DNA from: Candidatus Marinamargulisbacteria bacterium SCGC AG-410-N11
GTDB taxonomy: Bacteria > Margulisbacteria > Marinamargulisbacteria > GCA-2716485 > AG-410-N11
DNA: 64,000 nucleotides
Assembly: GCA_003265895.1 (NCBI GenBank)
Contig: QFBS01000001.1
Coordinates: 124,001 to 188,000 of the forward strand
Direction of reading: 5' to 3'
Notes under the pieces: generated by a model
The model's database searches: none
What the model saw: only the letters and a program-made list of their open reading frames with translations
What the model was told of the DNA's origin: nothing
Shown: in pieces, positions 40,128 to 49,445 of the stretch
Numbering within the stretch: the first letter of the stretch is position 1
Layout of the letters: each line of letters starts with the position of its first letter
Translations under genes and position numbers: made by a program

Positions 40128-41110
40128 AATGAAAAAGATAAATGAAATAATATTGATTCGATCATAGATTTTGAAGATGGTTTTTGTTGATAAGCGATAT
40201 CAAACGCCGTTCCATGGTCTGGAGATGTGCGTAAGAATGGTAAGCCAACAGTTACATTAACAGCATCATTAAATCCAATCAACTTAATAGGTATTAAGGC
40301 TTGATCATGATATAAAGAAATAATGATATCAAATTCGTTTTGGTAAGCTCGCCGATAAAGCGTATCTGCGCTAAACGGTCCGAGTATGTTAATATTTGAC
40401 TGATTATTCCATTTTGTAAGAAGTGGACTTAATATCGTACCTTCTTCACTACCAAAAAGACCTGATTCACTAGCATGAGGATTTAGCGCACTTAATGCTA
40501 TTTTAGGGGACTTAATACCAAGTATATTGCTAAATTTAATCGAATTTTTAAAGGATGTAAATAAATATGATTCTGTGAGATAGTCAATAACGCGATTAAA
40601 CGGAATATGAATACTATTTAATACAGTTTTAAGTTTTGGTGTGTAAAAGGCCATAGAGACATCTTTGGACGAGGTTAAGTGTTTTAAAATCGTAGTATGA
40701 CCAGTATATTTTAAATTAGCCAAACTTAGAGACTCTTTGCAAATGGGAGCTGTAACAAGTCCTGAAAGATTAAACTTTTTCAGATCTTCAGTAGCTCTTT
40801 GAATAAATTGGAATGATAACAGGCCATTATCTTTATTTGGAGATCCTATATGGATATTCGTAAGAGAAGAGCCTATATCAACAAAAAAAATAGTCGAATT
40901 ATCGTGAAGTATATTTTCAGAAAGACTGTTAACTATAGTAAACTTTTTTTTCCAATGTTTTAAACTTGAGATGTTAAAGATAGAGGAAGTTCCATATATT
41001 ATAGGTTGAAAATGGTCGTTATTTTTCAACTCAGAAATAGCGTTAAACGTAATTTCTGGGCCAATTCCGCCAATATCTCCTAACGTAATTGCTATTTTTT
41101 TTATACTCAA
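40124..41110 (-). CDS. pdxA: 4-hydroxythreonine-4-phosphate dehydrogenase
   Basis: 328 residues. The start IAITLGDIGGIGPEI is the family opening (usually GDPAGIGPE; here D-I-G-G). Metal-binding histidines lie in KYTGHTTILKHL, in ALNPHASESGLFG and in SLYHDQALIPIK; the end has RTSPDHGTAFDIA. It makes the amino-acetone partner for pyridoxal phosphate synthesis with PdxJ; pdxJ is not in the window. It overlaps rsmA by 4 bases. Confidence 0.96.
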   Translation of the reverse strand: MSIKKIAITLGDIGGIGPEITFNAISELKNNDHFQPIIYGTSSIFNISSLKHWKKKFTIVNSLSENILHDNSTIFFVDIGSSLTNIHIGSPNKDNGLLSFQFIQRATEDLKKFNLSGLVTAPICKESLSLANLKYTGHTTILKHLTSSKDVSMAFYTPKLKTVLNSIHIPFNRVIDYLTESYLFTSFKNSIKFSNILGIKSPKIALSALNPHASESGLFGSEEGTILSPLLTKWNNQSNINILGPFSADTLYRRAYQNEFDIIISLYHDQALIPIKLIGFNDAVNVTVGLPFLRTSPDHGTAFDIAYQQKPSSKSMIESILFHLSFSL

Positions 41111-41125
41111 TATAAATCCTTTAAG

Positions 41126-41761
41126 TTAAATGCAAGAAACCTTATGAATACCCTTAAATGATAAAAGTTTTTTTAAAAATAAATGATGAATGACACGACT
41201 AGAGTCATAACTCATTATAATTGTAAACGTATTTGTTTTCGTTAGCTGTTTATCAACAATAGGCAGTTGAAAGACATTTAAAAGGTGATCAATTTTTTCG
41301 ATCAAAGAAAAAGCTGAAAATTCAATATAGATACAATATCGGTGAGAGAATTTGTTGTTTAGTTGATTCCAAATAGTGATAAAAATAAATAACAAAAGAA
41401 CAAAGGTAACGCTAAACAACGTATAATTAAGCCCGATCAACAGACCATTAATAGCAGATAGTAAGAAAGACATATTTAAATGAATTGAAAATTGTTTTTG
41501 AAACTGAAATAAAATTAAAGCACTCATAAATAAACAAAAGCCAATAATAATAGCAGGAAGCACGATTGTAGATTTAAAACTAGACGTATAAAATATAGAT
41601 ACGGGAACCGAAATAAGAAGAGATACTAAACCACAATATAAGATATTTTTTACACCAATTAATTTTCTATTGGTATATCCAATAATAAGGCCTAATATGG
41701 TAGTCAGTATACATTGAATAAAAAAGTCAATGTAAGAAATAAAGTTTAAAAATATTTCCAT
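41126..41761 (-). CDS. MgtC/SapB-like membrane protein (divergent)
   Basis: 211 residues. The N-terminal 130 residues hold about four to five hydrophobic helices, with the pattern ILTTILGLIIGYTNRKLIGVKNILYCGLVS matching the MgtC region G-x-x-I-G-x-x-R-x-x-x-G-x-R-T, though the charged residues are poorly kept. A soluble C-terminal region of about 75 residues could be the ACT-like cytoplasmic domain of that family. MgtC proteins have been tied to magnesium and acid stress. The match is weak; a generic membrane protein is possible. Downstream of the M32 peptidase in the same strand group, 15 bases before pdxA. Confidence 0.5.
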   Translation of the reverse strand: MEIFLNFISYIDFFIQCILTTILGLIIGYTNRKLIGVKNILYCGLVSLLISVPVSIFYTSSFKSTIVLPAIIIGFCLFMSALILFQFQKQFSIHLNMSFLLSAINGLLIGLNYTLFSVTFVLLLFIFITIWNQLNNKFSHRYCIYIEFSAFSLIEKIDHLLNVFQLPIVDKQLTKTNTFTIIMSYDSSRVIHHLFLKKLLSFKGIHKVSCI

Positions 41762-41803
41762 TAGTAAATTATATCAAGGTAACTATTAAATCGTATAGAT
41801 TTT

Positions 41804-43327
41804 TTATAAGGCGGAATTATAGATGTCACTATATTTGTTTTTTAAATAATTAATAAATGGTGAAATATTTACAGGTTCTCCTTGTATACTTTCAATAAGT
41901 TCAAGTGATCGTTTTTGACGACCAACAGAGTGTATATTTGTTTGTAGCCACTGTCTTAACAGTGTAAAGTCACCATCTTGAATGTTTTTATCTAAAGATT
42001 GAATTTCTTCAGAAGCTTTTTCAAAAATAATAGCACCATAAATATTACCTAGAGTATAAGTTGGAAAGTAACCAAATAACCCAGACGCCCAATGGACATC
42101 TTGTAAAAGACCTTCTTTTAGCGAGTCAGGCGTAATACCTAGATAGTCATGATATGTTTGGTTCCATAAATCAGGTAAGTCATCAACGCTAATAGATTCA
42201 TTTATAATTTTCTTTTCAATTTCATATCGAATAAGGACATGTAAATTATACGTTATTTCATCAGACTGTACGCGAATAGGTTGTGCTTTAACATGATTAA
42301 TAGATTGGTAAAAATGGTCTACATTATAATCTCCTAATTGATCAGGAAATAACCCCTGTATCTTCTGATAATGACCCTGCCAAAAAGATTTGCTTTTTCC
42401 AATATGATTTTCCCACAAACGGGACTGGCTTTCATGCACACCAAGAGAGCAATATCTCCCAAAAGGAGTTCCATACCATTGTTGGTCTATTCCTTGTTCA
42501 TAAAGAGCATGTCCACCTTCATGTAAAGTACTCGTAAATCCTTCTAAAAGGTCGTTACTTTTAAATCGTGTAGTTAATCTGACATCAGTTGGATGGAAGT
42601 CTGTAGTAAAAGGGTGTGTAGATAAGTCAATTCTTCCACAGTTAAAATTAAAACCTATTTTATTAAGTAATTGAATCGATAATTCTTGTTGTTTTCCTAA
42701 GTCAAAAGAGGAATTTGAGAAGTTAATAGTGTCAATAGACTTTAAGTTTGAAATTTTAGAAAATATATCTAAAATCTGACTTTTTAGGTCTTTAAATATT
42801 GGATCAAGTTGAGATTGTGTCATGCCTGGCTCGTAAAGATCTAGCAAAACATCATAAGGGGAAATGTCTGGATTGATAAACTGAGCTTTTTGCTTAGAAA
42901 AAGATATAATTCGTTCTAAATATGGCTTAAAAATAGAGTAGTCATTTTTGTTATATGCTTCTTCCCAGTAATATTGCGATTCTGATTTAAGTTGTGCAAA
43001 TTCAGCTACAAATTCTGTTGGTAGGGAATTTGCAATTTTCCAATCTCTATAAATTTCTTTAAGTAGTCGCTTTTGTGATGATTCAAGAGAATCGTTATAA
43101 ATTTCTCCAGTTTCCAAGTTTAAAAAAGTTTCAAGAGATTCAATTAATTGAGGAGATTTGTAAAAGTCTTGGATAATACAAGATAATAATTTAATTTGAT
43201 TAGATCGAGATTGGATACTGCCCTTAGGCATATAAGTTTCTTGATCCCAGCGTAATACAGATTCAATACTTATTAAAGTACCAATACTTCTTACAATATT
43301 TAATAAATTTTGAAATGATTCAGACAT
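41804..43327 (-). CDS. M32-family carboxypeptidase (Taq type)
   Basis: 507 residues, full family length. Zinc motif HEGGH (HExxH) in STLHEGGHALYEQG near residues 268-272. The family blocks IDLSTHPFTTDFHPTDVRLTTR, GVHESQSRLWEN and DEITYNLHVLIRYEIEK are all present. It removes C-terminal residues from peptides in the cytoplasm; no signal peptide. It is the first gene of the minus-strand group and divergent to the aconitase gene. Confidence 0.95.
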   Translation of the reverse strand: MSESFQNLLNIVRSIGTLISIESVLRWDQETYMPKGSIQSRSNQIKLLSCIIQDFYKSPQLIESLETFLNLETGEIYNDSLESSQKRLLKEIYRDWKIANSLPTEFVAEFAQLKSESQYYWEEAYNKNDYSIFKPYLERIISFSKQKAQFINPDISPYDVLLDLYEPGMTQSQLDPIFKDLKSQILDIFSKISNLKSIDTINFSNSSFDLGKQQELSIQLLNKIGFNFNCGRIDLSTHPFTTDFHPTDVRLTTRFKSNDLLEGFTSTLHEGGHALYEQGIDQQWYGTPFGRYCSLGVHESQSRLWENHIGKSKSFWQGHYQKIQGLFPDQLGDYNVDHFYQSINHVKAQPIRVQSDEITYNLHVLIRYEIEKKIINESISVDDLPDLWNQTYHDYLGITPDSLKEGLLQDVHWASGLFGYFPTYTLGNIYGAIIFEKASEEIQSLDKNIQDGDFTLLRQWLQTNIHSVGRQKRSLELIESIQGEPVNISPFINYLKNKYSDIYNSAL

Positions 43328-43505
43328 AAACTAATTCTACAGCGATATTGAAATTTTAACAATATATTATTAGAGTAATTATTCAAACATAAGAAAAATC
43401 AAATTTAAGATGTTTAATATAATTTAGATATGGGGATGTTATATAATATTAATAAACCAGTAAGATAATAAAGCTTAAAATGGACAAAAAATTTAGGAGA
43501 AGACA

Positions 43506-45758
43506 TTGATATTTGACATTAAATTAATAAGAGAATTTTATTCAGAATTTGAAAATAAAATGAATGCTATAAAAAAAACAATTAATCGTCCGTTAACACT
43601 AACAGAAAAGGTATTGTTTTCACATTTAGCAAGTTCTTTAAATAATTTTGAACGAGGAAAGGATTATGTTAATTTTTACCCAGATCGAGTTGCCATGCAG
43701 GATGCTACTGCGCAAATGGCTTTACTCCAATTTTTGCAAGCAGGAAGAAGTCAATCAGCAGTTCCGGCAACAGTTCATTGCGATCATTTAATTCAAGCAG
43801 AAATAGGAGCTATTAAAGATTTAGATAATGCTAAGAAGGCAAATAAAGAGGTTTATGACTTTTTAGAGTCAGTGTGTCAAAAATATGACATTGGATTTTG
43901 GAAGCCAGGGGCAGGTATTATTCATCAGGTAATTTTGGAAAACTATGCTTTTCCAGGAGGATTAATGATAGGTACGGACTCACATACAGTGAACGCTGGT
44001 GGGTTAGGAATGGTTGCAATTGGCGTGGGAGGAGCGGATGCTGTAGATGTAATGGTAGGGTTACCTTGGGAATTAAAGTTTCCTAAAATAATTGGCGTTG
44101 AATTAACTGGAAAGTTATCTGGATGGACATCTCCTAAAGATATTATTTTAAAGTTAGCAGGAATATTAACTGTAAAGGGTGGAACGGACTGTATTATAGA
44201 GTATTTTGGAGATGGTACAAAGTATATTTCCTGTACAGGAAAGGGGACAATTTGTAATATGGGCGCAGAAATTGGCGCGACAACATCAATTTTTCCTTAT
44301 GATGAAAAAATGGCGAAATATTTAATATCAACAAACAGGGAAGAGGTTGCTAAATTAGCAAATCAAAATCAATCTCATTTGCAGGCAGATCCCGAAGTAT
44401 TGGCAAACCCTGGCAATTATTTTGACCAAATTATAAAAATAAATTTATCTGAATTAGAGCCTCATATTAATGGTCCATTTACACCAGATAAAGCATGGCC
44501 TTTATCACAGTTTGCTCAGGCTGTTAAAAAGTATGGTTACCCAGAAGATATGGAAGTTGGTCTAATCGGGTCTTGTACTAATTCATCTTATGAAGATTTA
44601 GATAGAGCAGCATCGATTGCTAGACAAGCTATTGAGAAAGATCTAAAAGTTAAATCAGAGTTTACAATAACTCCTGGATCTGAGTTAGTTAGGTACACTG
44701 TAGAGCGAGATGGTCAATTGGATTTATTTGAAAAAATAGGAGGCGTTGTATTAGCAAACGCATGTGGACCATGTATTGGGCAGTGGAAGCGACATAGAAA
44801 AGAGGGCGAGAAAAACTCCATAATTACCTCGTTTAATCGAAATTTTGCAAAAAGAAATGATGGGAACCCTTTAACTCATGCCTTTGTAGCATCTCCAGAA
44901 ATAGTAACCGCTTTTGTTTTATCTGGGAAGTTAACATTTAATCCAGAAACTGATTATTTAATAAATGAAAATGGTGAAAAGGTAAGACTGGAGCCTCCAA
45001 CAGGAGAAGAACTTCCTAAAGATGGTTTTGAGGTAGAGGATTTAGGCTATATAGAGCCAAATAAAAGTTCTGAACAGATTGATATAAAAGTTAATCAGTC
45101 ATCGGATAGATTGCAGTTATTAACACCTTTTGAAAAATTTGATGCTGATTTGTTTTGTAATTTGAAACTTTTAATAAAAGTAGATGGTAAGTGTACTACC
45201 GATCATATATCAATGGCGGGGCCTTGGTTAAAATATAGAGGGCATTTAGAAAATATTTCTCAGAATCTTTTAATTGGAGCTATCAATAAATTTAATGGAA
45301 AAACCAATTCGGTAAGAAATCAGTTGGATGATAATTATGGAGAGGTTCCTGTTGTTGCAAAGGCTTATAAGGAGTCTGGTATTGGAAGTATCGTAATTGG
45401 AGATGAGAATTATGGAGAAGGGTCATCACGAGAGCATGCTGCAATGGAGCCTAGATTTTTAGGTGTTAGAGCTGTAATTGTAAAGTCGTTCGCTAGAATT
45501 CATGAGACGAACTTAAAGAAACAAGGTGTTCTAGCCTGTACATTTAAAAATAAAGAAGATTATTCAAAAATTTTAGAATCGGATAATTTTGAAATTAAGG
45601 GTTTAAGTGAATTTTGTCCAAATTCAGAACTAATATTAATAGCAAATCATGAAAATGGCGAGGTTTCAAAAATTCCACTTATGCATACGTATAATAAAAC
45701 GCAGATAGATTGGTTTTATTCTGGATCAGCATTAAACTTAATTAGAGAATCAAATTAG
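43506..45758 (+). CDS. acn: Aconitate hydratase (mitochondrial-type AcnA)
   Basis: 750 residues. Start is TTG at 43506 with Shine-Dalgarno AGGAGA 5-6 bases before it; the next ATG is 18 codons in. The three 4Fe-4S cysteines are in [12 protein letters not shown] and [11 protein letters not shown]. Substrate residues lie in [14 protein letters not shown] and the swivel domain [18 protein letters not shown]. The short linker and overall size match the mitochondrial-like branch rather than long bacterial AcnA/IRP or AcnB. It implies at least part of a TCA cycle; other TCA genes are not in the window. The 178-base upstream gap has a TATAAT-like box at 43442. Confidence 0.96.
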   Translation: MIFDIKLIREFYSEFENKMNAIKKTINRPLTLTEKVLFSHLASSLNNFERGKDYVNFYPDRVAMQDATAQMALLQFLQAGRSQSAVPATVHCDHLIQAEIGAIKDLDNAKKANKEVYDFLESVCQKYDIGFWKPGAGIIHQVILENYAFPGGLMIGTDSHTVNAGGLGMVAIGVGGADAVDVMVGLPWELKFPKIIGVELTGKLSGWTSPKDIILKLAGILTVKGGTDCIIEYFGDGTKYISCTGKGTICNMGAEIGATTSIFPYDEKMAKYLISTNREEVAKLANQNQSHLQADPEVLANPGNYFDQIIKINLSELEPHINGPFTPDKAWPLSQFAQAVKKYGYPEDMEVGLIGSCTNSSYEDLDRAASIARQAIEKDLKVKSEFTITPGSELVRYTVERDGQLDLFEKIGGVVLANACGPCIGQWKRHRKEGEKNSIITSFNRNFAKRNDGNPLTHAFVASPEIVTAFVLSGKLTFNPETDYLINENGEKVRLEPPTGEELPKDGFEVEDLGYIEPNKSSEQIDIKVNQSSDRLQLLTPFEKFDADLFCNLKLLIKVDGKCTTDHISMAGPWLKYRGHLENISQNLLIGAINKFNGKTNSVRNQLDDNYGEVPVVAKAYKESGIGSIVIGDENYGEGSSREHAAMEPRFLGVRAVIVKSFARIHETNLKKQGVLACTFKNKEDYSKILESDNFEIKGLSEFCPNSELILIANHENGEVSKIPLMHTYNKTQIDWFYSGSALNLIRESN

Positions 45759-46873
45759 ATAGGTTCAAGTATAAAAATTTGTTGTTGCAATTCTTGATAG
45801 ATATCTTTTGCATAAGCTTGACTATCGTGACGTTTTGATTCGATTTTACTTAAATTATTTTTTAATAAGACAATTAAATTATTATTAAGAGAAACGTGGC
45901 TTTCTTTAGTGATTATTGTCATAACTTTTTCAATAGGAAAACCAGCTCTAGAGGTAGTCGCTTCTTTTAATTCAGTAAATAAATCTGCAACGTGGATAAT
46001 TTGAGATTCAATGGAAAACTGAGTATACTTTTTTTCTTTATTAGAGTTAGATGTAGATGCCCAAAGAAGAATGTCTTGGAACCCTTCAAGGTGTTTTAAT
46101 ATTTTAAATGTATAAAATGAAAAATCTAATTCATTATTTTTAATTGGGGCAATCGTTTTTCCTATATTATGAAGTAGTGCTGATATAAATATTTTTTTGC
46201 AATGAGCTTCATCAATGCCATATAATGAAGCGATATCAAAGGCAACAAAAGCAGAGCCAAATGAGTGAATAAATAAATAAGGCTTTTGAATTCCAATGAA
46301 TTTAATAATAAAGTTAGAGAAAGAATAAATCTCATTAAATGAAAATTTGATTTTTTCCCAAGTAATTTTAGAGTAAATAGTTGTTTCAATATCAGATAGT
46401 TCAGATTTGTTATTATTTGAAATAATATCAAGTTGATGTAGTAGTGAGGTGTTATTGAGTGACCTTTTATTTGAAGACGGTAGGTTTTCAAGTTGAATAC
46501 AGTAATGGTATATGTCTGGAATTGAGTTAATGCATTTTTGGAGAGATGGGTCCGAATTGTTATTGATAAATGTTACTATTTCCTCAAATGGTAAAAAGAG
46601 GTCTGTTAGAATTGGAATAATGAAAGAATTTGTTGAGATGTCATCATAAATGTAATCAGAGCATTGATTTTTCGGGACTAGTAACGTTAAGACATATAAA
46701 AGAGAGTAGGAGCATAATATAGATTGTTTATTAATTGAGATATTATTAATCTGTGCTAACTTCCATAAATAATAAGTCACTTTAAGTATAATATTTGAGT
46801 GTTTTGGATGAGAAATCTCAGTGATTTCAAAAATACAAAAAATTAAGTTTATGATATAAATGTTATTGTTCAT
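45755..46873 (-). CDS. Degenerate HD-GYP-like protein (tandem HD halves, motif lost)
   Basis: 372 residues. The C-terminal half resembles [23 protein letters not shown] (H203), then the HD box as ALLHNIGKT, where the metal aspartate is N236, and [11 protein letters not shown] (about 292-302) as the usual A-R-I-L-x-V-A-D-x-F-D-x-L. No GYP motif or second histidine pair is visible. The N-terminal 70 residues have a similar helix pattern starting at H25, so the protein may be a duplication. It is probably not a c-di-GMP phosphodiesterase; it could bind a nucleotide or a partner. It overlaps the aconitase stop by 4 bases. Confidence 0.7.
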   Translation of the reverse strand: MNNNIYIINLIFCIFEITEISHPKHSNIILKVTYYLWKLAQINNISINKQSILCSYSLLYVLTLLVPKNQCSDYIYDDISTNSFIIPILTDLFLPFEEIVTFINNNSDPSLQKCINSIPDIYHYCIQLENLPSSNKRSLNNTSLLHQLDIISNNNKSELSDIETTIYSKITWEKIKFSFNEIYSFSNFIIKFIGIQKPYLFIHSFGSAFVAFDIASLYGIDEAHCKKIFISALLHNIGKTIAPIKNNELDFSFYTFKILKHLEGFQDILLWASTSNSNKEKKYTQFSIESQIIHVADLFTELKEATTSRAGFPIEKVMTIITKESHVSLNNNLIVLLKNNLSKIESKRHDSQAYAKDIYQELQQQIFILEPI

Positions 46874-46882
46874 AATAATATG

Positions 46883-46946
46883 TTAGCTAACTAGCTTTGT
46901 TAATGGTTAATTTATATTTAATACAATTTTATTCTAAGTTAGCTAA
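46883..46946. promoter_or_regulatory. Two TTAGCTAA palindromes in the divergent region before gltX
   Basis: TTAGCTAA occurs at 46883-46890 (inside the 10-base palindrome GTTAGCTAAC) and again at 46939-46946, starts 56 bases apart. They lie in the 218-base gap between the divergent HD-like gene and gltX. A dimeric regulator site is plausible, as is chance in AT-rich sequence. A 25-codon ORF at 46995-47072 upstream of gltX lacks a ribosome site. Confidence 0.25.
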
Positions 46947-47091
46947 TTATTATAGTCAAATATAAATTAAGGAAACAATTTTAAAGTTTTTAAGATGTCA
47001 TTTCTAGATAGAGTTACTATTAATAGTTTAACGCAGGAGACTATTTATGATAGGATGATTCTAAAATTTTAATGTCAGAAAGGAAGTTTTT

Positions 47092-48552
47092 ATGGTTAGG
47101 GTAAGATTTGCTCCATCTCCAACAGGGAATTTGCATATTGGGACACTTAGAACAGCATTATTTAATTGGTTGTTTGCAAAGGCTAATAAAGGAGTCTTTG
47201 TTTTACGAATAGAAGATACTGATTTAGAGCGATCAAGGTCTGAGTATGAAACAAATATTTTACAGGGATTAAAATGGTTTGGCATCACCATTGATGAGGG
47301 GCCTAACGCTGGCGGATTATTAGGGCCTTATCGTCAATCCGAGAGAATTAAAGATGGAACATATACCCAATATGCAATGCAATTAATAAAAGAGAAAAAA
47401 GCCTATTTTTGTTTTTGCACTGATGAAGAGTTAAATAAAGAAAGAGAATTTGCAAAAAGTAAAAATGTTCCTTATGTATATTCACGGAAAGCACTTAAGT
47501 TGACTCAAAAAGAAGTCGAGCAAAAATTAGCAGATAAGCAACCGTATACAATACGTTTTAAAATGCCCGATAATGAAGAAATTAAGTTTAATGATCAAAT
47601 TAGAGGTGAGATTTCGTTTAAAAGTGAATTAATATCAGATTTTGTAATTATCAAATCAGATGGTAGCCCATCGTATAATTTTGCAGCAGTAATTGATGAT
47701 ATGTTGATGGAAATTACTCATATTATTAGAGGAGAAGATCATATCTCAAATACTCCTAGACAAATTGCAATTTATAATAGTTTGGGTAAGAGTCGACCAG
47801 AATTTGCGCATATGCCAATGATATTAGGACCTGATAGATCTAAATTGTCAAAAAGACACGGAGCTACAAGTATTACAGACTATAGAGATACAGGCTTACT
47901 AAATCAAGCTTGTTTTAATTATTTATCGTTGTTAGGGTGGTCGCCAGAAGATAATCAAGAGTTTTTTACAAGAGAAGAGTTAGCTGAAAAGTTTAAAATT
48001 AGTCGCATTGGTAAAAGTAACGCTATTTTTGATATTAAGAAACTTCATTGGATGAATGGACAATATATTAGAAAGTTATCCCCAGGAGAATTAAAGGATA
48101 GCGTATATCCATTTATTAGCGATAAGCATAAGGAACAACTAAACAAATATGATCTAAATATTCAAGAAAGTTTAATTTATTCAGTAAAAGATAACTTAGT
48201 AACTCTTCAAGATATCAATGACTACATTGCCGTTTATTTTGAAACTGATGAAAAGTATATGAGTAATTTAGAAACGTTTGATAAAGAAAAATTGCAAAAT
48301 GATAAAGCCGTTATTGAAAGTTTTATTAACAATATTGAACCGTTAAATAATAATTTAAAAGTTGCAGATATAGATCAGGCATTGAATAAGGTTATGGCGG
48401 TTACTGGAAATGGGAAAGGAAAAGTTTATAAACCTATAAGAATTGCAACAAGTGCTCAAAATTCAGGTCCTCATATTACAGATTTATTAAGTATATTTGG
48501 AAAAGAGAAGTTAGAAAAGCGACTTACCAACTTTTTAGATTACATAAGATAA
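47092..48552 (+). CDS. gltX: Glutamyl-tRNA synthetase
   Basis: 486 residues. HIGH-type motif PTGNLHIGTLRTALFNWLF (residues 10-28) and KMSKS-type motif DRSKLSKRHGATSI (near 240-253). The zinc-binding subdomain is reduced, with CFC in its place. The ending has PIRIATSAQNSGPHITDLLSIFGK. It charges tRNA-Glu; whether it also charges tRNA-Gln cannot be told from the sequence, and gatCAB is not in the window. Shine-Dalgarno AAAGGAAG before the ATG. It starts a plus-strand run with nnrD and a kinase-like gene. Confidence 0.97.
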   Translation: MVRVRFAPSPTGNLHIGTLRTALFNWLFAKANKGVFVLRIEDTDLERSRSEYETNILQGLKWFGITIDEGPNAGGLLGPYRQSERIKDGTYTQYAMQLIKEKKAYFCFCTDEELNKEREFAKSKNVPYVYSRKALKLTQKEVEQKLADKQPYTIRFKMPDNEEIKFNDQIRGEISFKSELISDFVIIKSDGSPSYNFAAVIDDMLMEITHIIRGEDHISNTPRQIAIYNSLGKSRPEFAHMPMILGPDRSKLSKRHGATSITDYRDTGLLNQACFNYLSLLGWSPEDNQEFFTREELAEKFKISRIGKSNAIFDIKKLHWMNGQYIRKLSPGELKDSVYPFISDKHKEQLNKYDLNIQESLIYSVKDNLVTLQDINDYIAVYFETDEKYMSNLETFDKEKLQNDKAVIESFINNIEPLNNNLKVADIDQALNKVMAVTGNGKGKVYKPIRIATSAQNSGPHITDLLSIFGKEKLEKRLTNFLDYIR

Positions 48553-48554
48553 GA

Positions 48555-49445
48555 ATGGCTCTGAGTACTTATAATATTGATAAACACAACTTAATTCCAA
48601 ATCGTAATAATCTTACCCATAAAGGACGTTGCGGAAAATTAGCTATTTTAGCAGGGTCTTTGTCAATGATTGGCGCCGCTATCTTAGCTGCAAAGGCAGC
48701 ATATCGATCAGGTGTTGGAATCGTTTATTTATTTACTATAGATACGGCAGTCCCTATGTTAAATATGATGTATCCGGAGGTTGTCGTTTTTTCTTTAAAG
48801 TCAAAAAATGGTTTTGTTTCTGATATAGCTCTAGATGAAATATTAAGCAAATTAAACACTTTAAATATTAATGCTTTAGTGATTGGCCCAGGATTAGGTA
48901 TAAATCAAGAGGTTAAAAGTCTAGTAACACAGTTGTTGACAAAGATAGAAAAAAAAATACCGATAATTATTGATGCAGATGGATTAAAAGTTCTTAATAT
49001 TAACGATGTTGTTAACTGTTCAAATATAATTTTAACGCCTCATCCTAAAGAGTTTGATATATTATTTAAAACAAACGTAGCGAAAGTAAAAAATTATGAT
49101 GAAGATAGATTAAATATTATAAAAAGTATAGTGAAAAATTTGAATTGTGTCATTATTTTAAAAGGGTTTCATACGTTAGTTGCAAATAATCTATATTGTT
49201 ATCAAAATAGAACAGGGAATAGTGGTATGGCGACAGCCGGTTCAGGCGATGTTTTAAGTGGTGTTCTCGGGAGCTTTGTCGCACAAAGAAATGATCTATA
49301 TCATAATGCAGTATCATCAGTTTATATTCATGGCTTAGCCGGAGATGCGAGCTATCAAGAAAAAGGGATCGGTCTTATTGCGTCAGATATAGTAGACTCT
49401 TTACCAAAAGCTATAAAAAATATAAATAATCAATCAGTATTATGA
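48555..49445 (+). CDS. nnrD: ADP/ATP-dependent NAD(P)H-hydrate dehydratase
   Basis: 296 residues, ribokinase-like fold. Motifs: HKGRCGKLAILAGS and GAAILAAKAAYRSGVG, then LVIGPGLG, IIIDADGLKVLN, ILTPHPKEFDIL and GNSGMATAGSGDVLSGVLG. This is the C-terminal half of the usual bifunctional Nnr; the N-terminal epimerase (YjeF-N) is absent, so any epimerase must be encoded elsewhere. It repairs damaged NAD(P)H. It starts 2 bases after gltX and overlaps the next gene by 4 bases. Confidence 0.93.
   Translation: MALSTYNIDKHNLIPNRNNLTHKGRCGKLAILAGSLSMIGAAILAAKAAYRSGVGIVYLFTIDTAVPMLNMMYPEVVVFSLKSKNGFVSDIALDEILSKLNTLNINALVIGPGLGINQEVKSLVTQLLTKIEKKIPIIIDADGLKVLNINDVVNCSNIILTPHPKEFDILFKTNVAKVKNYDEDRLNIIKSIVKNLNCVIILKGFHTLVANNLYCYQNRTGNSGMATAGSGDVLSGVLGSFVAQRNDLYHNAVSSVYIHGLAGDASYQEKGIGLIASDIVDSLPKAIKNINNQSVL

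Noticed and set aside
43442-43447. TATAAT before aconitase as a promoter
   Set aside because: A good -10 match but no -35 at a proper distance; such matches are common by chance in this AT-rich sequence.
46995-47072. 25-codon ORF upstream of gltX, possible leader peptide
   Set aside because: No ribosome site, no run of glutamate codons and no terminator/antiterminator hairpins seen.
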